From Entomohabitans teleogrylli (GTDB lineage: Bacteria > Pseudomonadota > Gammaproteobacteria > Enterobacterales > Enterobacteriaceae), in assembly GCF_001484765.1 (NCBI RefSeq), contig NZ_LLXO01000007.1:1-64000 (forward strand): a stretch of DNA of 64,000 nucleotides. The letters are read 5' to 3'. The position numbers and the translations under genes were made by a program. The notes beneath the pieces were generated by a model. The model did no database searches, was not told where the DNA came from, and saw only the letters and a list, made by a program, of their open reading frames with translations. Positions 9,337 to 18,358 of this stretch are shown piece by piece (the stretch's first letter is position 1; each line of letters starts with the position of its first letter).

Positions 9337-10611
9337 ATGAATGCCGAATACTCCCCATTATTAATGGAATGGCTGAAAAGAGAAGTTACGCCGGCGCTGG
9401 GCTGTACTGAGCCGGTTGCCGTGGCGTTCGCCGCAGCCTGTGCGGCCAGCTATCTTCCGTCCTCCTGCGAAAGTATCCGCGGATTCATTTCCGCTAACCT
9501 GTACAAAAACGCAATGGGCGTGACGATCCCCGGTACCAGTGTCTCCGGCGTCGCGCTGGCGGCAGCAATTGGCGCGTTGGGCGGCGATGCGCAAAAGGGG
9601 CTTCAGACGCTGCAGGGAATTAGCGGCGCTGTGGTGGGCCAGGCTCAGGAGCTGGTCGCCGCTGGCGCCGTGGCGATCGAAGCCCGGGATACCGCGGATT
9701 TTATCCATATTGATTTAACGCTGCAGGCTGGAGAACACTGTTGTCGGGTGGTGGTGATCGGGGCCCATACCCGGGTCGTTGGACTGTATGTGGATGGTGC
9801 GCCGGTGACGATCCCCCAGGCTGGCGACGGCGATCAACAGCGGGAACTGGCCGGATTTACCGTGGGTGAAGCGTTCAGATTCATCAGTCAGATCCCGGCG
9901 GCGGAAATTGCGTTTATGCTGGAGGCGGCGCGGCTCAATATGGCCCTGTCGGCTGAGGGGCGCCAGCGTAAATATGGCCTCAACATTAATGGTACCCTCG
10001 CGGCGGCGGTAGAAAGCGGCATGATGAGTAATGATCTGATGAGCGCCATTATCATTAATACCGTTGCAGCTTCTGATGCCCGTATGGGCGGCGCGGCGGT
10101 GCCGGCTATGTCGAATTTTGGTTCCGGCAACCAGGGAATTACGGCCACGATCCCGGTTGTGACCGTGGCTCGTCACCTGAACGTCGACGACGATACCCTG
10201 GCCCGGGCGCTGGCGCTGTCCCATCTGGTGGCGATTTCAATTCATGCCCGCTATACCCGGCTTTCCGCGCTGTGCGCGGCGTCAACCGCGGCAATGGGGG
10301 CGGCAGCGGGTATGGCGTGGCTGTTCAGCCGGGATCTGAAGGCGGTGAACAGCGCCATCATCAATATGGTCAGCGACGTCAGTGGCATCATTTGCGACGG
10401 CGCATCGAACAGTTGTGCAATGAAAGTCTCGTCAACGGTATCCAGCGCCTTTAAAGCGGTGCTGATGGCGCTACAGCAGAGCCAGGCCAGCGCTAACGAC
10501 GGAATTGTCGGCGAGGATGTGGAGCAGACTATCGATAATCTGTGTCGCCTGGTGGTCAGGCCGATGGCGCACACCGATAAAGAAATTATTACCATTATGG
10601 CCAGTAAGTAA
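9337..10611 (+). CDS. CyuA/YhaM-like L-cysteine desulfidase family protein
   Basis: The 424-residue protein belongs to the UPF0597 / serine dehydratase alpha-like family that includes E. coli CyuA (YhaM). Characterised members use an oxygen-sensitive iron-sulfur cluster to split L-cysteine to sulfide, ammonia and pyruvate. The conserved cysteines are visible: Cys23 in LGCTEPVAVA and a C-terminal set in LSALCAAS and GIICDGASNSCAMK. A glycine-rich core follows (NFGSGNQGITATIP). ATG 9337 is chosen because homology starts at MNAEYS and AAAGAGA lies upstream. In E. coli opgB is next to yjjA; here this gene sits between them, so it is an insertion relative to E. coli. No cognate transporter or CyuR-like regulator is adjacent. 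The exact substrate (Cys, Ser or another amino acid) is not determined. Confidence 0.85.
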   Translation: MNAEYSPLLMEWLKREVTPALGCTEPVAVAFAAACAASYLPSSCESIRGFISANLYKNAMGVTIPGTSVSGVALAAAIGALGGDAQKGLQTLQGISGAVVGQAQELVAAGAVAIEARDTADFIHIDLTLQAGEHCCRVVVIGAHTRVVGLYVDGAPVTIPQAGDGDQQRELAGFTVGEAFRFISQIPAAEIAFMLEAARLNMALSAEGRQRKYGLNINGTLAAAVESGMMSNDLMSAIIINTVAASDARMGGAAVPAMSNFGSGNQGITATIPVVTVARHLNVDDDTLARALALSHLVAISIHARYTRLSALCAASTAAMGAAAGMAWLFSRDLKAVNSAIINMVSDVSGIICDGASNSCAMKVSSTVSSAFKAVLMALQQSQASANDGIVGEDVEQTIDNLCRLVVRPMAHTDKEIITIMASK

Positions 10612-10633
10612 GCGCCCGCAAAGCAGGGAAGTG

Positions 10634-10660
10634 AAGGGAGCGCGGAACGGCTCCCTTTTT
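10634..10660. terminator. Bidirectional terminator
   Basis: The stem AAGGGAGC/GCTCCCTT with an 8-base loop is followed by five T on the plus strand. It lies between the converging desulfidase-like gene and yjjA and suits mainly the plus strand. Confidence 0.7.
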
Positions 10661-10664
10661 GCTG

Positions 10665-11156
10665 TCAGGACAGGTAGTTGACGCCCTGTTTGAGCACCAG
10701 ATCGCAGGCTTTGGTTTTGACCTTTTCCGCCAGCGGCGTGCTGCCGATATTATTCAGATTCAACTGCTGCCCGTTGCCTGTGTTGAGCAGACCCATCAGA
10801 CCCTGCTGATAATCGGTTTTCTGCTGTTCCTGGGCGCTGGATAGCCCAAGCTTATCCAGTAACTGGTTCTTAACGTTTTCTGTGCTGGTGGCGGCGACCA
10901 GTTTCTGTTTCATACAGTACTGGAGGATACCCGCGGCGTTGGTCATGCTGCCGGAGCTCAGGGCCTGATTGCCGCCGTTAAGCAAACTGGTCAGCGACGC
11001 GATGGAACTGCCGCTCTGGCTGGTGGAGGTTCCCGACTGGCTGAGCTGCCCGGCGGCGCTGGAAAGTTGATCCTGCCAGTTCGCGGCCAACGCAGAGGCG
11101 CTGAACAGGGTTGCGGCCGCGAGGGCGGCATAAAGACTACGGTGTGAAAGCTTCAT
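10665..11156 (-). CDS. yjjA: YjjA, exported DUF2501 protein
   Basis: A 163-residue exported protein of unknown function, the size of E. coli YjjA. The start at 11156 gives a good Sec signal peptide: MKLSHRSLYAALAAATLFSA followed by SALAA, with cleavage near residue 24. The mature part is rich in Ser, Gln, Gly and Leu and has two Cys residues (YCMKQK and KACDLV) that could pair in the periplasm. The frame is open to 11246, but those extra residues do not look like a signal sequence. It lies downstream of dnaT-dnaC on the same strand, 159 bp after the dnaC stop. Confidence 0.9.
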   Translation of the reverse strand: MKLSHRSLYAALAAATLFSASALAANWQDQLSSAAGQLSQSGTSTSQSGSSIASLTSLLNGGNQALSSGSMTNAAGILQYCMKQKLVAATSTENVKNQLLDKLGLSSAQEQQKTDYQQGLMGLLNTGNGQQLNLNNIGSTPLAEKVKTKACDLVLKQGVNYLS

Positions 11157-11315
11157 AGCGATACTCTTGTCAGGATGTGTCCCACCATGGCATTCAGTGG
11201 TGACGGACAGGATGGCGCACGGCGGTACGCCTGTTGCGAGCAGCATAAACCTGCATCGGGCAGGGAGCCCGCGTTTATTAAGTAAAGTACAGGGTTCCGG
11301 ATTATTCCTGGCAAA

Positions 11316-12053
11316 TCAGTATTCTTTACCGGTTACCCGGCTGCGATAGCTGTCCCAGTTGAAGATCACCCACAGGCTGTTGCCGAGACGCATACGATCC
11401 ATGACGCGTTCGCCCAGCAGCTTGTTCATTTCATCCATATTGCTGTTGGTCAGCATACCGGTAGGGCGTTTGGAGGAGGAGCGACGATCGACTAGCTGAT
11501 TGATGATTACCTTTTCATAGCGGGATTCGGTCTGCATGCCGATCTCATCGATCACCAGCAGGTCGACATTGCTCAAATCGTTCAGTAACTGCTCCTCACT
11601 GGTCTCCCGGTTGCCAAAGGTGCCTTTCATCGCCGACATGATATCGGCGACAGTGATGATCAGGACTGATTTGCCGCGTAACAGCAGTTCGTTGCAGATC
11701 GCCGCGGCGAGGTGGTTTTTACCGGTCCCCGGTTTACCGGAAAAAATAAAGCTGGCGATGTTACCGTCAAACTCTTCCACATACTGGCGCGCTTTGGACA
11801 GCGCGTTCATCTGCCCCTCGTTTTCCACCCGATAGTTATCAAACGAACAATTCTGATGCAGCGGACGAATACCGGAACGGTTAAAGGTGCGCTGCATCTT
11901 CATGGCGCGATTCTCGCGGGCGAGGGCCGCCGAGCGCAGTTCACCCTGCTCTTTTTGCCAGGCCAGTAACTCTTCCCCGGTTTTGAAGGCCGGTTTGATA
12001 TTGGCCGGCATCATTTTTTGCAGGCGTTTCATGAGTTCAGCAACGTCTTTCAT
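11316..12053 (-). CDS. dnaC: DNA replication protein DnaC, helicase loader
   Basis: DnaC is the AAA+ ATPase that loads the DnaB helicase on single-stranded DNA at oriC and during restart. The 245-residue product is collinear with E. coli DnaC. An N-terminal DnaB-binding segment (1-50) is followed by the ATPase, with Walker A GKPGTGKN at 106-113 and Walker B LLVIDE ending at Glu170. The last residues RSRVTGKEY match the conserved C-terminus. I chose ATG 12053 (AGAGG upstream) over TTG 12059, which would overlap the dnaT stop. It forms an operon with dnaT. Confidence 0.97.
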   Translation of the reverse strand: MKDVAELMKRLQKMMPANIKPAFKTGEELLAWQKEQGELRSAALARENRAMKMQRTFNRSGIRPLHQNCSFDNYRVENEGQMNALSKARQYVEEFDGNIASFIFSGKPGTGKNHLAAAICNELLLRGKSVLIITVADIMSAMKGTFGNRETSEEQLLNDLSNVDLLVIDEIGMQTESRYEKVIINQLVDRRSSSKRPTGMLTNSNMDEMNKLLGERVMDRMRLGNSLWVIFNWDSYRSRVTGKEY

Positions 12054-12055
12054 CT

Positions 12056-12595
12056 TCAACCTCTGAAGCCCGGTGGAATTTGATTATCGGGTTCGCTGAC
12101 GGCGTTAATATCGCGCGGCGGCTGGCCGCCGTTACGCATCCGGCCGGTCTGTACGCTGCGGGCCAGTTTTTGCTGCCATTGAACGTGATGGAATACTTTG
12201 CCTTCCGCCTGCCAGTAGGCGATAAAAGCCGCCAGCTCTTCGTCGGTAACTGGCTGAGTCAGGGCGATGCCCCATAGCGCGGCCAGACGCTGGAAATCCA
12301 CATCGGGCTGCCAGGTGGAATACATGGCGAATTTACCCAACGGGGCCGCAGCGGGAGCAGCGGACGGCTCTTCAAAGAACGGCGCCTCCAGCGTGACATC
12401 GCTGACGGGCGCTGCCAGCTTTTCTTCCAGCGCCAGCAACTGCGCCAGCCGTTCCGGCGTCAGCGCGTAAAAGGCCGGCGCGTTATTGGCGAAGACAGCC
12501 ACGGCGCCGCTTTGCGCTTTTGCCAGGACTGGCGCGTAATCCTGCATGAAAGCTTCAATAGCGCTCACATCGGTCGTCAAAATTCGCGATGACAT
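12056..12595 (-). CDS. dnaT: Primosomal protein DnaT (protein i)
   Basis: DnaT acts in PriA/PriB-dependent replication restart, helping to hand single-stranded DNA to DnaB-DnaC. The 179 residues match the E. coli length exactly. The conserved stretches are [19 protein letters not shown] near the start, [15 protein letters not shown] in the middle, and [19 protein letters not shown] with the tail [10 protein letters not shown]. The middle part (residues 102-115, around residue 90-110) is the single-strand-binding region in E. coli. ATG 12595 is where homology starts; the frame extends to 12775 without support. The dnaC start follows two bases after the stop. Confidence 0.97.
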   Translation of the reverse strand: MSSRILTTDVSAIEAFMQDYAPVLAKAQSGAVAVFANNAPAFYALTPERLAQLLALEEKLAAPVSDVTLEAPFFEEPSAAPAAAPLGKFAMYSTWQPDVDFQRLAALWGIALTQPVTDEELAAFIAYWQAEGKVFHHVQWQQKLARSVQTGRMRNGGQPPRDINAVSEPDNQIPPGFRG

Positions 12596-12704
12596 AACAT
12601 ATCTCAATACCAGGCAATAAATAGAAAGGGCGTCAGACCACATAGTAGCATAGCGTGAAGGGCGGGAGGAGGTCGTGACGCCCGCAGTTGCCTGCGGGCC
12701 AGGT

Positions 12705-13178
12705 TCACACCCGCGGACGTTTGCGGTATAGCCACAGCCCCGGCAATGAAAGCCCGATGGAGAGCGCGCCAACAATAAAGGCCGCCTTCAGAAAGTTGGT
12801 CACCAGAGTTATCATCAGCGGCTCGCTGTAGCCGAAATGGGCCAGTTTGACCGCGGAAATCATGGCGGTATAGGCATAAATCCCCGGAAACATCGGGATA
12901 ACCGCCGCCACGGTAAAGACTTTCGGATGCGCCAGATACCAGCGCGACCACTGAATCCCGATACTCCCCACCAGAATAGAAGCAATAAACGTACTCCATT
13001 CAATACCGAAGCCGGTGGTCATCAGCACCATGCGTGTGGCATGGCCGATGGCGCCGAGTAGCGCGCACCAGGGCAGGGCGCGCATCGGTACGTTGAATAC
13101 CATCGCGAAACCCACCGCCGGGATGGCGGAAAGCGCCATATCCTGCACCAGCGTCACAATAAACGTGATTATGCCCAT
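12705..13178 (-). CDS. yjjB: YjjB, small subunit of a ThrE-type exporter
   Basis: The 157-residue protein has four to five membrane helices and corresponds to the C-terminal part of ThrE-family exporters. In E. coli YjjP and YjjB together have been reported to export succinate. The family signature is the long hydrophobic stretch [20 protein letters not shown]. The start overlaps the end of yjjP by 10 bp, which indicates translational coupling. Length equals the E. coli protein. Substrate is inferred from E. coli. Confidence 0.92.
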   Translation of the reverse strand: MGIITFIVTLVQDMALSAIPAVGFAMVFNVPMRALPWCALLGAIGHATRMVLMTTGFGIEWSTFIASILVGSIGIQWSRWYLAHPKVFTVAAVIPMFPGIYAYTAMISAVKLAHFGYSEPLMITLVTNFLKAAFIVGALSIGLSLPGLWLYRKRPRV

Positions 13179-13945
13179 CCGCGCAGCCCCCAGAGCGTGA
13201 GCGCCATAACGACGCCGATACAGGTAGCGAGCGTCAATAGACTGGCCATCGCCCAGCGAGCCAGACCAGTATTGACGTGTCCTTTAAACATATCGGCGAC
13301 GGCGTTAATCAGCGGGAAGCCGGGAACCAGCAGTAATACGCTGGCGGCCATAGCGATGGTTGATGTATCGGCAAACGGCGGCGTAGCCAGCAACAACCCG
13401 GAAACCGATGTCGCCACAAAGGCGGTAAGGCAAAAGTTGATCTGCGGATGCATGTGGCGCTGTGTCAGCGTCTGGCGAACGTACATGGCGATCGCGCCGG
13501 CAAAGAACGCGACCAGCGCGCCGTCCCAGCCGCCGTCGTTCAGTTTACAGAAGCAGCCGCAGGAGAGTCCTACCATCAGCACCACCGCCCAGCGTGGGTA
13601 GCGCAGCGGCTTAATATGCGCAAAACGCTTCTCCACTCCCTGATGGTCCAACAGGCGGTGCTCGGCCATAATCACAATGTGCTGGACTTCTGTGACTACG
13701 TGCATGTTGATTCCGCGATCGATGTTTTTACGCGTAGAGGTCAGGCACTGGCCGTCTTTAATGGTGGTCAGCACGATAGCATTCGCTGAGATCGAGCTTT
13801 CTACACTGTCCATCCCCAGCGCTTTCCCCAGCCGGGTAGAGAGTTCTTCAACCAGCGCGCTTTCTGCTCCGTGCTGGAGTAAAAACAGCGCGCACTGTAT
13901 GCTTAAGCGGGTAATCTCCCGCTGACTGGCGTCCTGAATCGTCAT
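13169..13945 (-). CDS. yjjP: YjjP, large subunit of a ThrE-type exporter
   Basis: A 258-residue protein: a soluble N-terminal part (1-115) with the DUF1212 core [20 protein letters not shown], then about five membrane helices from [17 protein letters not shown] onward, ending [14 protein letters not shown] as in E. coli. I chose ATG 13945 because homology begins at [14 protein letters not shown]; the frame open to 14002 adds unrelated residues. It is co-transcribed with yjjB and is the probable membrane partner for dicarboxylate export. A CRP-like palindrome lies about 130 bp upstream of its start. Confidence 0.92.
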   Translation of the reverse strand: MTIQDASQREITRLSIQCALFLLQHGAESALVEELSTRLGKALGMDSVESSISANAIVLTTIKDGQCLTSTRKNIDRGINMHVVTEVQHIVIMAEHRLLDHQGVEKRFAHIKPLRYPRWAVVLMVGLSCGCFCKLNDGGWDGALVAFFAGAIAMYVRQTLTQRHMHPQINFCLTAFVATSVSGLLLATPPFADTSTIAMAASVLLLVPGFPLINAVADMFKGHVNTGLARWAMASLLTLATCIGVVMALTLWGLRGWA

Positions 13946-14843
13946 GGTAAATCCGGGAATCAAAGTAAGCTGTTCGGCAAATCGAACCCACATTATTACC
14001 ACAGTGCGGGTAAAACGACGGGGCGGTCTTGATCAAATTTTCGTGACTTATTCATGGTTACTCTTTTTTACATCATGAACGTGACTTGCATCACGTTTTT
14101 CTCTGGGTGTGTGTATAAGAACCCTACAGATTTTTATAAGTTTTATTGCGGCAAGGTTAGGTGTTTTATATATCAGCTAAATAGATTGGTGGTTATGACA
14201 GCAGGAAGAGCAAAAAAAGAATCATGAGTTGGATTAATGAAACGCCTGGCAATGAATTGTGTATTATTTTTTTATATGAATGATATATCTTTTTATGAAA
14301 TGTTATTTATTAATATGAATTTATAGAACTAATGTTAATCAGGGGAATGGTTGTCCGTTGAATATTCTTGTCAATGATAACGCTCGGTTTTTAAAGTATA
14401 TTTTAAATGATTCGGTTGATGAAATTATTGATATTTGCTTCTCATTAGTATGGGTGATGTAAAGAGGTGTGTGGATAATATAGCGAGTGAGAATGATTTT
14501 CATATTTTATGTATAGCCATTTTTATACTATATCGTAGGGTGAATACATTATTTATTGGCTAACTATAAAGTGGTTTTTCTGAATTATATTATCAAGGAT
14601 GTTTGTTGACAGCAGTTCTATCTCTTTTTAAAATGCATATGCTTTAAATTTTTTTATAATTATACGGTAAATCATATCTATTGAGTCCGTCTATATAACC
14701 TATTGAATACATTGTTGTATTTTTGCTATTTCAGTTTGTGATTTTCTCTGCGCTTTTGGGATAGTGATTATTCATGGAATTGATTAATTGCGATTAATTA
14801 TAAAATTTTCATATGAATTGTGATAATACTACAGGAGGTAGAT
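13946..14843. other. AT-rich, ORF-poor gap upstream of yjjQ
   Basis: This 898-bp gap is much richer in A and T than its surroundings, the composition expected of an H-NS-bound region; in E. coli yjjQ-bglJ is H-NS-silenced. The right part must hold the yjjQ-bglJ promoter. I see no full gene. A short frame from TTG 14358 to 14462 reads NILVNDNARFLKYILNDSV, which resembles the start of a LuxR-type response regulator. After a frame change the text goes on with NDFHILCIAIF to a stop near 14564. A 19-residue frame (14224-14283, MSWINETPGNELCIIFLYE) has no good ribosome site. These look like remnants, not genes. Confidence 0.6.
14078..14097. promoter_or_regulatory. CRP/FNR-like palindrome
   Basis: AACGTGACTTGCATCACGTT is a perfect 7-bp inverted repeat around a 6-base spacer and has the CRP spacing (GTGA-N6-TCAC) with C in place of the first T. 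A TATAAG hexamer at 14114-14119 stands where a -10 box would be if the palindrome were centred near -39 on the plus strand. On the minus strand it lies upstream of yjjP. Which gene it serves is open. Confidence 0.5.
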
Positions 14844-15533
14844 ATGTTACATGGAAGCCAACGGATTATTGTTATGAGTCGTTTTCCCCTGGTGGTAATG
14901 GGGTTGAGCCAGGGGATTAGTAAACATTTTTCCTCGTATTCCGTCTTTTTTTGCCCGGGAACAAATGTTCTTTCAGCGGAATTATTAGCACAGTCTGCAC
15001 TATTAGTCGGCGATCTCAGCGGCGAGCGGGAAGAGATCGAAAGTGATATCCGCACAATAACCGCGCTTCAGGAAGGATGCATTACACCCGCGATATTTTT
15101 AATTCCGGGAACCGTCGCGCCAGAGCTCATTGAACCGCTACTAAAATCCGGTAATACATTACTCTCTAACCGTCTGTCACTGGAAGAGTTAATTGGCGCT
15201 ATCCAGCAAACATTGTCGAAAGATGATTTAACACATTCGCCGCTGGAGCCAGATACCGGTAGCCATAATGATATTTCCGCACAAACCAGTATGTTGTCGC
15301 TGACGTTGTCGGAGCGCAGGGTGTTGCGTCTGCTGGCGAAGGGCTGGAGTATTAATCAGATTTCATCATTGCTGAATAAGAGTAATAAAACCATCAGCGC
15401 GCAAAAAAATAGTGCGATGCGGCGTTTATCATTACGCAGCAATGCCGAGATGTATGCATGGATAAACAGTTTGCATGGCATGTGGGAATTAAATCTTCTG
15501 TCTTCTAAAAAGGAGGCCGGAGAATGGAACTAA
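14844..15533 (+). CDS. yjjQ: YjjQ, LuxR-type transcriptional regulator
   Basis: YjjQ is a FixJ/NarL-type DNA-binding protein. In E. coli the yjjQ-bglJ operon is silent under H-NS and is activated by LeuO; YjjQ represses motility and capsule genes. The 229-residue product has a degenerate receiver-like domain (1-140) and a C-terminal LuxR HTH (about 152-215): TLSERRVLRLLAKGWSINQI, then LNKSNKTISAQKNSAMRRLS. ATG 14844 has AGGAGG 5 bases upstream; an earlier start at 14820 has none. Its last 10 bp overlap bglJ. It follows the AT-rich gap, consistent with H-NS control. Confidence 0.9.
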   Translation: MLHGSQRIIVMSRFPLVVMGLSQGISKHFSSYSVFFCPGTNVLSAELLAQSALLVGDLSGEREEIESDIRTITALQEGCITPAIFLIPGTVAPELIEPLLKSGNTLLSNRLSLEELIGAIQQTLSKDDLTHSPLEPDTGSHNDISAQTSMLSLTLSERRVLRLLAKGWSINQISSLLNKSNKTISAQKNSAMRRLSLRSNAEMYAWINSLHGMWELNLLSSKKEAGEWN

Positions 15534-16177
15534 TGCGTCCTTCCAGAAATATCGCCCTCATTGAACAGTGCGCCATGAGTACCGTCGGTATTCGCATGTT
15601 ATTGCGGGATAATGCTTTTAGCGCAACCCAACTGCACTGCTTTCAGCATTACGAAGAGTGCCGAAAAACTCTTGATAGCGGGCAATATAAAACGGTTATT
15701 TTTTCCCTTAATGGTACCCGCGAACATCGGCGGGAATGTTTTATGTCTTTAACCGAGCTGGCCAACCGCTTTCCCGATACGCAACGGGTGGTGATGGCCA
15801 ACGACAGCGTTGAATCGCGTCTGGTTTGCCAGTTACTGTCGGTACCGTTGCACGGCGTATTTAATAAAACCGAACCGCTGGCCCATTTTCGTGAAGGGCT
15901 GTCGCTGCTGTTAAGCGATCGCGGTAGAGACAGCGACACCCAGCATAACCACTGGTATCTGAGCCAGACAGTACGCATGCTGAGCCCGACTGAGCGGCGG
16001 ATCCTGCAGTTTCTGACCGATGGCTACTCTATCTCGCAGATAGCACAGCATCTTAACCGCAATATTAAGACAATACGCGCCCACAAATTCAATGCTATGA
16101 CCAAGCTGGGCGTCCACAAGGATATGGATTTGCTTAACGCTGCCGATATTGTTCTCAGCCGTCCGGGCGCCTGCTAA
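15524..16177 (+). CDS. bglJ: BglJ, LuxR-type regulator, RcsB partner
   Basis: In E. coli BglJ forms heterodimers with RcsB and activates leuO, bgl and other loci independently of Rcs phosphorylation. This 217-residue protein has a receiver-like N-terminus without a phosphorylation pocket and a C-terminal HTH: LSPTERRILQFLTDGYSISQ, then LNRNIKTIRAHKFNAMTKLG. That HTH is nearly the E. coli one. AGGAGG stands 7 bases before ATG 15524, inside the end of yjjQ, so the two are translationally coupled. A strong terminator follows. The E. coli protein is slightly longer (225) at its C-terminus. Confidence 0.9.
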   Translation: MELMRPSRNIALIEQCAMSTVGIRMLLRDNAFSATQLHCFQHYEECRKTLDSGQYKTVIFSLNGTREHRRECFMSLTELANRFPDTQRVVMANDSVESRLVCQLLSVPLHGVFNKTEPLAHFREGLSLLLSDRGRDSDTQHNHWYLSQTVRMLSPTERRILQFLTDGYSISQIAQHLNRNIKTIRAHKFNAMTKLGVHKDMDLLNAADIVLSRPGAC

Positions 16178-16190
16178 GTTTTTCCCCGAT

Positions 16191-16217
16191 ACCCTCTCAT
16201 TTTGAGAGGGTTTTTTC
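16191..16217 (+). terminator. Terminator of yjjQ-bglJ
   Basis: ACCCTCTCA and TGAGAGGGT form a stem with a 2-3 base loop, followed by a run of T. It ends the yjjQ-bglJ transcript. Confidence 0.85.
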
Positions 16218-16417
16218 TGCCTGTAATAAATCATTATAAAACATATAGATGTGTTTATTTTGTAATATTTATCATCCTTATATTACACTATGAAATAATT
16301 AGTCTGATACGCAACTGCGTGATAACTGCTATAAACATTTTATTAACATAATGTTAATCAAGGGTTGGCGTCGCCATCCCGACAAGGTCACCTCACCCTC
16401 TCCTTGCCAGGCCATGG

Positions 16418-16447
16418 CGCGCATTTCACTGCTTTGCGCGGTTTTTT
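16418..16447 (+). terminator. Possible terminator-like hairpin in a leader
   Basis: CGCGCA and TGCGCG pair around an 11-base loop and are followed by GTTTTTTG, only about 20 bases before the start of the MFS gene. It could be an attenuator for that gene, but the stem is short and the loop is long. Confidence 0.3.
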
Positions 16448-16465
16448 GAAAGACAGGACAATTCT

Positions 16466-17710
16466 ATGTTTACTCCTCTTAACTGGACGCCCGTTCAGCG
16501 CCATGTGGCGACCGCCAGTTTCTCGGCCTGGATGCTGGATGCGTTTGATTTTTTTATTCTGGTGTTTGTGCTCAGCGATCTGGCGGGTTATTTCCAGGCC
16601 AGCATGTCGGAGGTGTCTCTGGCTGTTATGCTCACCCTGGCCGTCAGGCCAATTGGCGCATTGTTGTTTGGTCGGCTGGCGGAAAAATTCGGGCGGCGGC
16701 CGATTCTGATGCTCAACATCACTCTGTTTTCCATTTTCGAGTTGCTTTCCGCCTGGTCTCCTTCTTTTGAGGCCTTTCTGGCATTCCGCCTGTTTTACGG
16801 CATTGCGATGGGCGGAGTCTGGGGCGTCGCCTCTTCGCTGGCCATGGAAACCATTCCGGATCGTTCGCGCGGTCTGATGTCAGGGATCTTTCAGGCGGGC
16901 TATCCGTGTGGATACTTACTGGCTTCCGTGGTTTTTGGGCTGGCCTGGGAATGGGTGGGATGGCGCGGGATGTTCCTGATCGGCGCGCTACCGATTCTGC
17001 TGCTGCCGTATATCTGGTTTAAGGTGCCGGAATCGCCGGTCTGGCTGGCGGCGCGGCAGCGTAAAGAGAGCACGGCGCTACTGCCGGTGATTCGCACCCA
17101 CTGGAAGCTATGTCTGTATCTGGTGGCGGTGATGGCCTGCTTTAACTTTTTCAGTCACGGTACTCAGGATCTCTATCCCACCTTTCTGAAAGTGCAGCAC
17201 GGTTTTGAACCACATACCGTCAGTATTATCGCTATCTTCTATAACATCGCCGCGATGCTGGGCGGTATTTTCTTTGGCTCGCTGTCAGAACATATCGGGC
17301 GTAAGAAAGCGATGATGATTGCCGCTTTTCTGGCGCTACCGGTACTGCCGCTGTGGGCCTTTTCCAGCGGTTCTTTTACCATCGGCCTTGGCGCATTCCT
17401 GATGCAGTTCATGGTACAGGGCGCCTGGGGCGTGGTTCCAACCTGGCTTAATGAGCTGGTACCCGCCAATGCGCGCGCCGTATTGCCTGGGTTTGTCTAC
17501 CAGTTAGGCAATCTGATCGCTTCGGTAAATGCGACCCTACAGGCCAGCATTGCCGAGCACCATCAGGGGGATTACGGTTTTGCCATGGCCTGCGTCGCCG
17601 GCGTCGTTGCGGTATTGATCTGTACCTTCGTCGCTTTCGGCCGGGAAACTCGCGGTATGGTGATTACCGACAGAGTCAACGGTGAAGCATCACAGCATTC
17701 CGCTCACTGA
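16466..17710 (+). CDS. MFS permease, sialate/lactate:H+ symporter type
   Basis: A 414-residue, 12-helix MFS transporter of the metabolite:H+ symporter (NanT/YjhB/Jen1-like) type. Helix 1 carries AWMLDAFDFFI, the aromatic acidic motif of that group. MFS motif A is GRLAEKFGRRP near residue 70 and its repeat is GSLSEHIGRKKA near residue 270. The helix 4-5 region reads FYGIAMGGVWGVASSLAME. AGGA precedes ATG 16466. The likely substrate is a carboxylate such as lactate, pyruvate or a sugar acid, which is inference from the group. It is not present at this place in E. coli K-12 and belongs to an insert between bglJ and fhuF. Its stop overlaps the stop of the convergent YbaK-like gene by 7 bp. Confidence 0.82.
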   Translation: MFTPLNWTPVQRHVATASFSAWMLDAFDFFILVFVLSDLAGYFQASMSEVSLAVMLTLAVRPIGALLFGRLAEKFGRRPILMLNITLFSIFELLSAWSPSFEAFLAFRLFYGIAMGGVWGVASSLAMETIPDRSRGLMSGIFQAGYPCGYLLASVVFGLAWEWVGWRGMFLIGALPILLLPYIWFKVPESPVWLAARQRKESTALLPVIRTHWKLCLYLVAVMACFNFFSHGTQDLYPTFLKVQHGFEPHTVSIIAIFYNIAAMLGGIFFGSLSEHIGRKKAMMIAAFLALPVLPLWAFSSGSFTIGLGAFLMQFMVQGAWGVVPTWLNELVPANARAVLPGFVYQLGNLIASVNATLQASIAEHHQGDYGFAMACVAGVVAVLICTFVAFGRETRGMVITDRVNGEASQHSAH

Positions 17711-18162
17711 CAGACATCCACCCACTCGGCGCGGGTGATTTCCGCCAGTCGCTGCGGTGAAATACGGATGGCGCTATGGATGGCGCCTGCCGCTGGCAGA
17801 ACTTCATCGTACTGGCGCAGAGAGATGTCGCAGTAGACCTCCAGCGGATTTTCCAGACCGAATGGACAGACACCGCCCACCGGATGGCCGGTACAACTGA
17901 CGACCTCATCACTACTCAGCATACGGGCTTTCGCTCCGAACACCTCTTTGAGTTTTTTATTGTCGAGGCGGGTGTCGCCTTTCGCCACGATCAGAATGAC
18001 CCGATCTTTTATCTTGAGAGACAGCGTTTTGGCGATTTGTCCGGGTTCTACCCGGTGCGCGGCGGCGGCAAGCTCAACGGTGGCGGTACTTTGGTTCAGT
18101 TCGATGATTGCGATGTCGGGGGCATTTTCGGCAAGGAACTGCCGGACAGACTGCAGGCTCAT
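17704..18162 (-). CDS. YbaK/EbsC-family aminoacyl-tRNA deacylase
   Basis: The 152-residue single-domain protein belongs to the YbaK/ProX family of trans-editing enzymes, which hydrolyse wrongly charged aminoacyl-tRNA (for example Cys- or Ala-tRNA-Pro). The signature parts are AKTLSLKIKDRVILIVAKGD with the catalytic Lys of that strand, LDNKKLKEVFGAKARMLSSD, and GHPVGGVCPFGL, the GxxPGG-like substrate loop. CCAGGAG precedes ATG 18162. Specificity is not deducible: this subgroup differs from E. coli YbaK and may edit another pair. It faces the MFS gene and is divergent from the aminotransferase gene. Confidence 0.87.
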   Translation of the reverse strand: MSLQSVRQFLAENAPDIAIIELNQSTATVELAAAAHRVEPGQIAKTLSLKIKDRVILIVAKGDTRLDNKKLKEVFGAKARMLSSDEVVSCTGHPVGGVCPFGLENPLEVYCDISLRQYDEVLPAAGAIHSAIRISPQRLAEITRAEWVDVCQ

Positions 18163-18358
18163 GCTTTTCTCCTGGTGATTTCGGCAAATAATCTGTCACA
18201 AGCGGGGGCCTGCTGTAAACCGTTAGCATTCACGGTGATACGGCGTGCGTGCAGGGTCTCATCCTCCTGCCGTGGATATTTACAATATGCATGGATAGCG
18301 CTAGTTTCTGAATGGTATTGCTAATTTTTGGAATAATCATTCAATTGAGGGATGTGAC

